Assembly: GCA_036266715.1 (NCBI GenBank) | Contig: DATAXS010000015.1 | Coordinates: forward strand, 1 to 33,047 | Direction: 5' to 3' | DNA: 33,047 nucleotides | From: DATAXS01 sp036266715 | GTDB taxonomy: Bacteria > Patescibacteriota > Minisyncoccia > UBA6257 > 2-01-FULL-56-20 | In this document: one piece after another, positions 23,046 to 29,042 of the stretch | Position numbering within the stretch: position 1 is the stretch's first letter | Layout: every line of letters begins with the position of its first letter | Translations under genes and position numbers: made by a program | The notes under the pieces: model-generated | What the model was told of the DNA's origin: nothing | Databases searched by the model: none | The model's input: only the letters and a program-made list of their open reading frames with translations

Positions 23046-23729
23046 TTATCGCAAACATTCTATCATGCCTTGGGTCCATCCGACAATACGGCGGTTAAGC
23101 AGTGAACTAGCCCTTACTTTCAGTCGTATGGTTCCGTGGTAAGAAACCCCGATATTTTTCCGTAACGTTTTTGGATTACCCTTCTTGTAATAGACGTGGG
23201 TAATATTTTCGGGTTCGCATTTGAGGGCCGCGCACCAAAAACGCTTTATCTCAAGGGTACGAGAACGATACAAATCATGGATGTAAATATCAATAATAAG
23301 GTCTTCCAAGTCTTTATTAAATACTTTCTTCAGCCAATATATGAATAAGCGGATCATTGCGGGATCGGTATTGCTGAATTGAACGCCGCATCCAGGCGCG
23401 TAATCTTTTTCTTTTGATCCTTCGGCCCAATAAAGCGCCGTTCCTATGAGCCAAAGCTCTCGGTCCGTTATTTCGCCGACCTCTTGCATGGCTCCCTTCA
23501 TGATCTCTTTTGTGACCGCTATACGCTTGTCATGTTTTGTTTTTGCGCCAAGCCGGATTGCCGTCAACCTCTTTTCCGTCAATCTTCGCTTCTGTTGCTT
23601 TGATAGCCCAACCGACCGCAACCATAAAGAAATGGTGGATTTTGCGACGGGAACTTCCGCCATGATCTCACGGTAGGAGTGACCCGCTATCCTTAATTGA
23701 ATGGCTTTTTCTCTTAATGCCAGTTTCAT
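23046..23729 (-). CDS. HTH protein with WxEG-type C-terminal domain (possible LAGLIDADG relative)
   Basis: 227 residues. The N-terminus (about 5-45) is a resolvase-like helix-turn-helix: HSYREIMAEVPVAKSTISLWL. The second half has ALYWAEGSKE (98-107) and FSNTDPAMIRLFIYWLKKVF (118-137). A family with this HTH plus 'LYWgEGsK...F.NsDp.mi..F...L' layout is widespread in CPR and archaea and is sometimes linked to LAGLIDADG endonucleases; I make that link only as a hypothesis. Base composition looks somewhat more AT-rich than neighbours, and the gene abuts a tRNA, both compatible with acquisition by transfer. TATACT lies about 20 nt upstream of the ATG, so it has a short leader. Confidence 0.7.
   Translation of the reverse strand: MKLALREKAIQLRIAGHSYREIMAEVPVAKSTISLWLRSVGLSKQQKRRLTEKRLTAIRLGAKTKHDKRIAVTKEIMKGAMQEVGEITDRELWLIGTALYWAEGSKEKDYAPGCGVQFSNTDPAMIRLFIYWLKKVFNKDLEDLIIDIYIHDLYRSRTLEIKRFWCAALKCEPENITHVYYKKGNPKTLRKNIGVSYHGTIRLKVRASSLLNRRIVGWTQGMIECLR
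23057..23065 (-). promoter_or_regulatory. Extended -10 for tRNA-Gln inside the HTH coding sequence
   Basis: On the minus strand TGATAGAAT overlaps the codons for Met-Ile-Glu near the C-terminus of the HTH protein. It ends 12 nt before the tRNA 5' end, predicting a 5' leader of about 6 nt. Confidence 0.45.
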
Positions 23730-23826
23730 AGTGGTTGGGGGATGCTGTCAGTATATTCGCTGATCATTAAATTTCTCTAAAATTTAGATTAAATCTCCCT
23801 AAAATATAAAACGTGGATGTAAATTA

Positions 23827-23835
23827 TGTTAAAAT
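23827..23835 (+). promoter_or_regulatory. Extended -10 promoter of sod (leaderless)
   Basis: TGTTAAAAT ends 6 nt before the ATG at 23842. Confidence 0.65.
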
Positions 23836-23841
23836 AAACGT

Positions 23842-24441
23842 ATGAACTACGAACTGCCAAAATTACCGTACGGCTACGACGCGCTTGAGCCATATATAGA
23901 CGCAAAAACGATGGAACTCCACTACACGAAACACCATCAAACGTATGTAACGAAATTGAACGAGGCGCTCGCGAAGCATCCGGAGATCGCGGATACGCCG
24001 CTTGAAAAATTACTCGGCAACATCGATAAGGTACCGGAAGATATCCGGACCGCAGTGCGCAACCATGGAGGCGGCCATAGCAACCATTCTTTCTTTTGGA
24101 CCATTATGGGCCCGAACGCTGGAGGAATGCCTTCGGGAAAAATAGGGGAGGCGATTACGCGCGCGTTCACCGATTTTGCAAAATTCAAAGAACAATTCAC
24201 GAATGCTGCGGCGGGCGTATTCGGCTCCGGATGGGCGTGGCTCGTGTGGGACAAGGGCTCACTCGTCATCACCACAACTCCCAATCAGGATAGTCCGCTT
24301 ATGAAGGGTCAACAGCCCGTGCTCGGCTTGGACGTGTGGGAACATGCATATTACTTGAAATACCAGAATCGTCGGCCGGAGTATATTGACGCCTGGTGGA
24401 ACGTGGTGGATTGGCGCGAGGTGGAGAAGCATCTGAAATAA
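23842..24441 (+). CDS. sodA: Superoxide dismutase, Fe/Mn family (Mn-type features)
   Basis: 199 residues, normal for the family, which converts superoxide to oxygen and hydrogen peroxide. Metal ligands are H27 (ELHYTKHH), H82 (SNHSFFW), D164 and H168 (LDVWEHAYYLKY). Q149 in PNQDSPLM corresponds to the active-site Gln that in Mn-SODs is supplied by this segment, which favours manganese or cambialistic use. No signal peptide, so it acts in the cytoplasm. Monocistronic with an extended -10 directly upstream; convergent with fmt. Confidence 0.95.
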   Translation: MNYELPKLPYGYDALEPYIDAKTMELHYTKHHQTYVTKLNEALAKHPEIADTPLEKLLGNIDKVPEDIRTAVRNHGGGHSNHSFFWTIMGPNAGGMPSGKIGEAITRAFTDFAKFKEQFTNAAAGVFGSGWAWLVWDKGSLVITTTPNQDSPLMKGQQPVLGLDVWEHAYYLKYQNRRPEYIDAWWNVVDWREVEKHLK

Positions 24442-24494
24442 CTGTCCGGGAGGCCCTGTCCGTCACATTCACAAAATCCACCGGATAACGGCAG

Positions 24495-25346
24495 CTAGGG
24501 TGCCTTGGGTGTTTTTCCCTCCTCTTGTATTTTGGAAAGTATCAACGCCCCGTCGCGCACGTGCGCAGCAAGCAATTTCACGCGTGTTCCGGCTTTTTTC
24601 GTCCATACGCCGGGCTCCGGAGTGAGCGCGTTTATTTTCCGTACAATGCTCGCCGCCCCTGCCGCATCACCGCCGCCAAGCGCCTTCCGGAGGTCGTCCT
24701 CGGAAACAAAGCCGTCCTCGGCGGTAAATTTCTTGGTATAGCTTGCCCGCGATTCGTCCTGCGGTTTTGCCGCCACCTTTTTATCCGCGAACGCCTGAAG
24801 GGTTTTTACTAAAAGTCCCGCAGACAGGTCTGCAAGAGTTTTCTCGAGATCAGGATAGCCAATAGTTCCATCGCCCGCTGGGCACTTTTCCTGCGCGACG
24901 ACTGCCCCGTGATCCATCTTTTCATCCATAAGATAAAGAGTGACTCCCGTTTCATGCTCACCCGCAAGGATCACCGACTGGATGGGGGACGCGCCGCGAT
25001 ATTTAGGCAAGAGCGAGGGATGGACGCCTAACGTACCATGGCGAGGGATATCCAAAATCGTTTTCGGAAGTATTTTTGCATATGCGGCGACCACAAAGAG
25101 GTCCGGCTCGATCGCTTTGAGGCGCTTTATGAACGCCTCGTCAAAACGCTCCGGTTGGAGAATATCTATGAATGAGGAGTCGCCACTGATAGCGCGCTGC
25201 TTCGTGGGCGGGGGAGTTATCACTTTTTTACGCCCCACGGGCCTGTCGGGATTACAGACGAGTGCCACGGGCGGCATCCCGGCGGTGATCATGCGGTCAA
25301 GAATTATTTCCGCAAAGCGTGGCGTGCCCCAAAATACATACTTCAT
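24495..25346 (-). CDS. fmt: Methionyl-tRNA formyltransferase
   Basis: 283 residues, slightly shorter than E. coli Fmt (315). The N-terminal Rossmann domain starts YVFWGTPRFAEIILDRM and contains HPSLLPKYRGASP (109-121) and MDHGAVV with the catalytic Asp (D145). The C-terminal OB-fold is present but short (about 200-275). In characterised enzymes the formyl-transfer motif is N-x-H; here it reads G-V-H (LGVHPSLLP), so the conserved Asn is replaced by Gly while His and Asp remain. The ATG overlaps the def stop (ATGA), so deformylase and formyltransferase are translationally coupled. Confidence 0.9.
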   Translation of the reverse strand: MKYVFWGTPRFAEIILDRMITAGMPPVALVCNPDRPVGRKKVITPPPTKQRAISGDSSFIDILQPERFDEAFIKRLKAIEPDLFVVAAYAKILPKTILDIPRHGTLGVHPSLLPKYRGASPIQSVILAGEHETGVTLYLMDEKMDHGAVVAQEKCPAGDGTIGYPDLEKTLADLSAGLLVKTLQAFADKKVAAKPQDESRASYTKKFTAEDGFVSEDDLRKALGGGDAAGAASIVRKINALTPEPGVWTKKAGTRVKLLAAHVRDGALILSKIQEEGKTPKAP

Positions 25347-25861
25347 CGTTTTGCGGTGGCGGCGGGCTTTAATCCCGTGACGCGGATACGCTTGGTCCTA
25401 TCTATGAAGAGCTTGCCGTTCAGATGATCCATCTCGTGCTGGAAGACGCGCGCAAGAAGGCCCCAGGCTTTTATCTTTGCCGGCTTGCCGTGCCGATCCG
25501 TGCCGCTCAAGACGAGTTTCTCCGGCCGCTCCACGTCGCCCCATTTGCCGGGAACGCTCAAGCATCCCTCTTCGTATACCGCCTTCTCCGCGCTCAATTT
25601 TTCCAACCTTGGATTAAAGACGGCGTAAAACTTTGGGTTGCCTTCCGCGTCCGGTACTTCCGCCACGAACATGCGCAAGTTGAGCCCGATCTGGTTCGCG
25701 GAAAGCCCGATGCCGTTTGCCTCGTGCATTATCCGCCGCATGCGGTTCACGAGATCGCTTATCTCTTTTTTTGTGAACTTCTTGAAGTCAAAATCCGCCG
25801 TTTTCTTGCGGAGGAACTTTTCTTCTTTTTTATTTGCGACCACGAGGATTTCACTTGCCAT
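25343..25861 (-). CDS. def: Peptide deformylase
   Basis: 172 residues with all three deformylase motifs: GIGLSANQIG (50-59), EEGCLS (97-102, metal ligand C100) and QHEMDH (141-146, two His ligands and the catalytic Glu). It removes the formyl group from nascent proteins. The basic C-terminal extension (TKRIRVTGLKPAATAKR) goes beyond the minimal catalytic core. The gene overlaps the upstream small basic protein by 11 bp and fmt by 4 bp. Confidence 0.96.
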   Translation of the reverse strand: MASEILVVANKKEEKFLRKKTADFDFKKFTKKEISDLVNRMRRIMHEANGIGLSANQIGLNLRMFVAEVPDAEGNPKFYAVFNPRLEKLSAEKAVYEEGCLSVPGKWGDVERPEKLVLSGTDRHGKPAKIKAWGLLARVFQHEMDHLNGKLFIDRTKRIRVTGLKPAATAKR

Positions 25862-26141
25862 TGGTTTTTGAAATACCTGCTTTTTGCGTGTTCGCCTTGA
25901 GCACGGTCATAAAATATGCACCGAGATTCTTGACGTTCCGGTTTTCCGCAACTTCTTTTGCAAGCCGCAAAAGCCGCTCACCATTGCGCTCCTTGGCAAG
26001 CTTTATATAGAGCGCTTTGTGCTTTTCGTCCTTAAGGACCTGGGATATTTCCAATCCCAGAAGCTGGTATTTCCGGTACACATGCGACTCCTTCGCCCGG
26101 CGCTTGAGCTCCTTTATGTAGGCACCTTGCGACTTGGGCAT
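25851..26141 (-). CDS. Small basic helical protein, unknown function
   Basis: 96 residues, highly charged and predicted all-helical: KELKRRAKESHVYRKYQLLG, then KLAKERNGERLLRLAKEVAE and a Lys-rich end. The composition fits a nucleic-acid- or ribosome-associated protein. It lies directly upstream of def with an 11-bp overlap, so translation of def is probably coupled to it; that association with def/fmt hints at a role in translation but proves nothing. TAAAAT lies 8 nt upstream of the ATG. Confidence 0.7.
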   Translation of the reverse strand: MPKSQGAYIKELKRRAKESHVYRKYQLLGLEISQVLKDEKHKALYIKLAKERNGERLLRLAKEVAENRNVKNLGAYFMTVLKANTQKAGISKTNGK

Positions 26142-26149
26142 TTAAGAAT

Positions 26150-26155
26150 ATTTTA
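26150..26155 (-). promoter_or_regulatory. -10 box of the small-protein-def-fmt operon
   Basis: TAAAAT on the minus strand ends 8 nt before the ATG at 26141, predicting a leader of 0-2 nt. Structured element A ends 35 bp upstream of it. Confidence 0.45.
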
Positions 26156-26190
26156 ATCCATTCTTAACGATTCTTCAATGAAATGCTTGT

Positions 26191-26339
26191 TAGTGACTTT
26201 GCCTTGTGCTTGTTCGGTGACGCAGTGTTTTTCCAGCGAAAACACTGCTCATACTTCGCCAAACGCCTCCGCATACTAATGCGGAGGCCGAGCGCGTTTG
26301 GCTCAGAATGCCCCGAACAAGCACAAAGCAAAGTCACTA
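26191..26339 (-). repeat. Structured three-way-junction element A
   Basis: A 149-bp inverted-repeat structure. The outer arms 26191-26217 and 26313-26339 are 27 bp with one mismatch. Inside, on the minus strand, are a branch GCCAAACGC/GCGTTTGGC capped by CTCCGCAT/ATGCGGAG, and a hairpin GCAGTGTTTT/AAAACACTGC with loop CGCTGGA. Unpaired joints read GGGGCATTCT and GAAGTATGAG. The same joints, cap and loop recur in element B with different stems. It lies between the terminator of the DUF1653 gene and the promoter of the def operon. Type (RNA or DNA element) unknown. Confidence 0.7.
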
Positions 26340-26363
26340 CACCTATTCATTGATAACTATATT

Positions 26364-26390
26364 AAAAGCGGCCCGATTGTCTCGGACCGC
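26364..26390 (-). terminator. Intrinsic terminator of the DUF1653 gene
   Basis: On the minus strand GCGGTCCGA, 5-nt loop, TCGGGCCGC (9 bp with one G-U pair) followed by TTTT. It separates the DUF1653 mRNA from element A. Confidence 0.8.
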
Positions 26391-26402
26391 CCAGGAAAAA
26401 CG

Positions 26403-26744
26403 CTAGTCGTACATCTTCTGTCTGATTGTCTCAAGCATGGTAACAACACCTGAATCGGTGATCTTCGTGAAGCGGGAGAGTGTCTTGCCACCCTTCGTCA
26501 CATTCTCCATAAACATCCCGAGCGGGCGGATGTCAAAGAATTTGCCGGCGGTGTAGACAGAAGATTCATAGAGCGGCCGATAGACCACCATGTTCTCGTC
26601 TTCCGGCACGCAACCATCTTCCGTGTGGATCCCGACACCCAACACCTCGTACGCGTAATTATTGACCGGGCCCTTCGCGTCGTGCTTGTAGTGGTAATAA
26701 AAACCTTTTTCCGGCACCTGCGTCGGTATTTTCATGGCTTTCAT
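26403..26744 (-). CDS. DUF1653 domain protein
   Basis: 113 residues. GFYYHYKH, YAYEVLGVGIHTEDG, ENMVVYRPLYES and FDIRPLGMFMENV follow the DUF1653 pattern of a short beta-rich domain (typically 'G.Y.HyKG..Y.V...a.HsEt.e..VvY..lY.....wvRP..mF.e'). Its function is unknown. The start at 26744 is fixed by a perfectly placed AAGGAG (26751-26756, 6-nt gap); an earlier in-frame start at 26972 would read through element B. The ~20-residue C-terminal extension (KITDSGVVTMLETIRQKMYD) is additional to the core. It has its own promoter and terminator and sits between elements A and B. Confidence 0.85.
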   Translation of the reverse strand: MKAMKIPTQVPEKGFYYHYKHDAKGPVNNYAYEVLGVGIHTEDGCVPEDENMVVYRPLYESSVYTAGKFFDIRPLGMFMENVTKGGKTLSRFTKITDSGVVTMLETIRQKMYD

Positions 26745-26772
26745 AAAAATCTCCTTAGAACTTTCTAGATTC

Positions 26773-26801
26773 AGCTTAATGCACAAAGATAATTTTTTCA
26801 A
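26773..26801 (-). promoter_or_regulatory. Promoter of the DUF1653 gene
   Basis: On the minus strand TTGAAA (26796-26801), a 17-bp spacer and TAAGCT (26773-26778). The predicted leader is about 22 nt and carries the AAGGAG Shine-Dalgarno, the same layout as the gene at 2358. Confidence 0.5.
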
Positions 26802-26803
26802 AT

Positions 26804-26962
26804 AAAGCATGCCATCTTGCGGCTTGTCCTTAAAGGGGCATTCTTCACCGAGTGCGCATGGTCTCCGCATTCCGATGCGGAGGCGCGAGGTGAAGTATGA
26901 GTGGCGTTGTCGCTGGACAACGCCACGTCCCCGTAAGGACAAGCCGCAAGATGGCATGCTTT
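26804..26962 (+). repeat. Structured three-way-junction element B
   Basis: A 159-bp inverted-repeat structure with perfect 29-bp outer arms (26804-26832 and 26934-26962). Inside are GGGGCATT, a branch CTTCACC/GGTGAAG capped by CTCCGCAT-TCCG-ATGCGGAG, the joint GAAGTATGAG, and a hairpin GTGGCGTTGT/ACAACGCCAC with loop CGCTGG. GGGG near the 5' side can also pair with CCCC at the 3' side. The right arm ends 5 bp before the -10 box of the S41 protease gene. Related to element A in motifs and fold, not in stem sequence. Confidence 0.75.
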
Positions 26963-26964
26963 TG

Positions 26965-26973
26965 TGATACAAT
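26965..26973 (+). promoter_or_regulatory. Extended -10 promoter of ctpA
   Basis: TGATACAAT ends 9 nt before the ATG at 26983, predicting a leader of 2-3 nt. The right arm of element B occupies the -35 region. Confidence 0.6.
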
Positions 26974-26982
26974 AGACTCTAC

Positions 26983-28275
26983 ATGGCCAAATGGTTCAGG
27001 TTGAGTAAAAAAGCAACGGAGATAGTGCTCGTCGTGGTCGCGTCCGTGGCGCTCATCGGGAGCGGCTTCTGGCTTGGCTGGACTGCGGGGAGAAAAATAC
27101 CGGAAAATATCACGGTCACCGGGATCTCCAACATTCAAACCCCGAGTTCCACGACGGCGGACTTCAGCACGTTCTGGCAGGCGTGGCAGCTCATCAATGA
27201 CAATTATTTGAACGCGAGCACCACCGACCAGGAAAAAGTATATGGCGCCATCAACGGTCTCGTAAATTCGCTTGGCGACCCGTATTCGGAATTCTTTGAC
27301 CCATCCGACAATCAGGAATTCCAGCAGGACATCACGGGCAATTTTGGTGGCATCGGCGCGGAACTGGGAACGGATACGAATGGCAATATCGTGATCATTT
27401 CAGCGCTCAAGGGAACTCCCGCTGCTGCTGCGGGCCTCAAGGCGGAAGACGAAGTGGTCGGCGTAAACGGCAGTTCCACGGAAAGCATGACGGTTGACCA
27501 GGTAGTAGACCTCATCCGCGGCGCCGCCGGAACTCCGGTTACGCTCGGCATCCTCCGGAGCGGGTGGTCCGCACCAAAGGATTTCAAGATCACGCGCGAG
27601 AACATCACCGTGCCCGACGTTACGTTTGCCATGAAAGGCAATGTGGCCGTCATCACGCTCGAAGAGTTCACGCAGGATTCCGACCAGGATTTCTACAACG
27701 CGCTCGCGCAAGCATTGAATGCCAACGCAAAAGGGATCGTACTTGACCTTCGCGGAGATCCGGGCGGCTACCTTGAGGTTGCGGTGGACATTGCCGGCTA
27801 CTTCCTGAAGCCGGGATCGCTCATCGTAAAAGAGGTCGGCCGCACCGTGCCGGAACAGGACTATACGGCGACGGGGAGCGGTGCGTTGGATACCATGCCG
27901 ATGGCAATACTCATTGATAACGGCTCCGCATCCGCGGCCGAGATCCTTTCCGGCGCGCTCCACGACGACCGCACTATTCCGCTTGTCGGCGAGCACAGCT
28001 TTGGCAAGGGGACCGTGCAGGAGCTGGAACCTCTTTCGGATGGTTCGGCGATAAAGCTCACGGTAGCCCATTGGGTGCTGCCTTCCGGCCAGATCCTTAA
28101 CCACGACGGCCTCCAGCCGACCTACGTCGTGCCGATCACGGATGCAGAAGTCGCCGCAGGGCAGGATCCCCAACTTACCCAGGCCTTGCAGGTTGTAGGC
28201 GACGAGATCGCGGGTACGCCGCTCCCTCCCGCTTCCACGAGCACTACAAGCACCGCCACGAGCACCAACCAATGA
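26983..28275 (+). CDS. ctpA: C-terminal processing peptidase, S41 family
   Basis: 430 residues. An N-terminal TM helix (about 13-33) anchors the protein, followed by the S41 N-terminal helical region (FWQAWQLINDNYLN, GLVNSLGDPYSEFFDP), a PDZ domain (about 105-190 with GTPAAAAGLKAEDEVV) and the catalytic core: the Ser in GSASAAE (315-317 region) and the Lys in SFGKGTVQ (K342). These enzymes degrade or trim envelope proteins using a Ser/Lys dyad. A Ser/Thr tail (STSTTSTATST) ends the protein. The stop overlaps the rplI start (ATGA), an unusual coupling of an envelope protease with a ribosomal protein. Confidence 0.93.
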   Translation: MAKWFRLSKKATEIVLVVVASVALIGSGFWLGWTAGRKIPENITVTGISNIQTPSSTTADFSTFWQAWQLINDNYLNASTTDQEKVYGAINGLVNSLGDPYSEFFDPSDNQEFQQDITGNFGGIGAELGTDTNGNIVIISALKGTPAAAAGLKAEDEVVGVNGSSTESMTVDQVVDLIRGAAGTPVTLGILRSGWSAPKDFKITRENITVPDVTFAMKGNVAVITLEEFTQDSDQDFYNALAQALNANAKGIVLDLRGDPGGYLEVAVDIAGYFLKPGSLIVKEVGRTVPEQDYTATGSGALDTMPMAILIDNGSASAAEILSGALHDDRTIPLVGEHSFGKGTVQELEPLSDGSAIKLTVAHWVLPSGQILNHDGLQPTYVVPITDAEVAAGQDPQLTQALQVVGDEIAGTPLPPASTSTTSTATSTNQ

Positions 28276-28724
28276 AAGTAATTCTTCTTGAAGACGTCCG
28301 CAATATCGGCAAGAAGTTTGAAGTGAAAGAAGTAAGCGACGGCTACGCGCGCAACTTCCTCTTCGTAAACAAACTTGCCGAACCCGCCACGCCCGACGCG
28401 CTCAAAAAATTGGAGCACATGAAATCGGAACACGATAAGGCTGACCGCGAGATTCGCGGCCATTTAGAAAAGATCGCGCAGAAGATCGCGGGCCTCAAGC
28501 TTGAATTTGAGCTCAAAACCGACAAAACCGGCGCGACGTTCGGCTCCGTCAATAAAGAATCGATACTGAAGGCACTCCGCGAACACGACCTTGTGACCAA
28601 GGAGCGGGTGGATGTGGAACTCAAATATCCTTTAAAAGAAGCAGGAGAGCACAAAGTACGCGTGGACCTCAAGAAGGGCGTGACGGCGGACCTTACGGTA
28701 ATAATAAAAAACATCCCGCGTTAG
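28272..28724 (+). CDS. rplI: 50S ribosomal protein L9
   Basis: 150 residues, standard length. The N-terminal domain has MKVILLEDVRNIGKKFEVKE and GYARNFLFVNKLAEPAT, followed by the long connecting helix and the C-terminal domain ending in a DLTVIIK strand. L9 binds 23S rRNA near the L1 stalk and affects frame maintenance. The ATG overlaps the ctpA stop by 4 bp. The last codons and the TAG lie within the terminator hairpin shared with rpmA. L9 is reported missing from some CPR lineages, so its presence helps narrow the taxonomy. Confidence 0.96.
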   Translation: MKVILLEDVRNIGKKFEVKEVSDGYARNFLFVNKLAEPATPDALKKLEHMKSEHDKADREIRGHLEKIAQKIAGLKLEFELKTDKTGATFGSVNKESILKALREHDLVTKERVDVELKYPLKEAGEHKVRVDLKKGVTADLTVIIKNIPR

Positions 28725-28736
28725 GCGGGATGTTTT
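28708..28736. terminator. Bidirectional terminator overlapping the rplI and rpmA stops
   Basis: AAAACATCCCGC / GCGGGATGTTTT, a perfect 12-bp stem with a 5-nt loop containing the rplI TAG. The rpmA stop on the other strand lies at the opposite edge. Confidence 0.85.
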
Positions 28737-29010
28737 ATTCAAGGACCGAGACGAGCGTGGCGCGGCGGGGAGAACCGTCAAACTTCGTTTTTGTCTTAGC
28801 GGCAAACTTTACCGTGCCGCTCTTTGCGGCATACAACGTGTCATCTCCTGCGCGCATCACATTCGTACCGGGAAGATACTTTGTTCCGCGCTGGCGGATG
28901 ATGATCTGGCCAACCATTACTTTTTGGCCGCTGTTGAGCTTCACGCCGAGGCGCTTTGAGATGGAATCTCTTCCTAATTTGGTTGATCCGAGGGCTTTGG
29001 TATGTGCCAT
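28735..29010 (-). CDS. rpmA: 50S ribosomal protein L27
   Basis: 91 residues. The conserved N-terminus MAHTKALGSTKLGRDSISKR reaches the peptidyl-transferase centre in characterised ribosomes, and QIIIRQRGTKYLPGTNV is the core signature. No N-terminal pre-sequence of the Firmicutes type is present. The usual neighbour rplU is absent from this window. It converges on rplI across the shared terminator and diverges from the pseudopilin gene with only 32 bp between starts. A -10-like TAAGAT lies 10 nt upstream. Confidence 0.96.
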   Translation of the reverse strand: MAHTKALGSTKLGRDSISKRLGVKLNSGQKVMVGQIIIRQRGTKYLPGTNVMRAGDDTLYAAKSGTVKFAAKTKTKFDGSPRRATLVSVLE

Positions 29011-29026
29011 AACGCCATTTATCTTA

Positions 29027-29035
29027 TGCTAACAT
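29027..29035 (+). promoter_or_regulatory. Extended -10 promoter of the pseudopilin gene (leaderless)
   Basis: TGCTAACAT ends 7 nt before the ATG at 29043. Confidence 0.5.
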
Positions 29036-29042
29036 TAGGTTG

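Noticed and set aside
26191..26962. Integron attC sites or a retron msr-msd for the hairpin elements
   Set aside because: attC sites keep conserved outer RYYYAAC/GTTRRRY boxes with variable interiors; here the interior joints are conserved and the outer arms vary. No integrase or reverse transcriptase gene is present in the window.
26191..26962. Composite transposon
   Set aside because: No transposase, no target-site duplication at the outer edges, and the outer arms of A and B differ in sequence. A passive cassette remains possible and is listed as a finding.
26403..26972. A 189-residue version of the DUF1653 protein
   Set aside because: The extra N-terminal 76 residues are a translation of element B and the promoter; the Shine-Dalgarno fixes the start at 26744.
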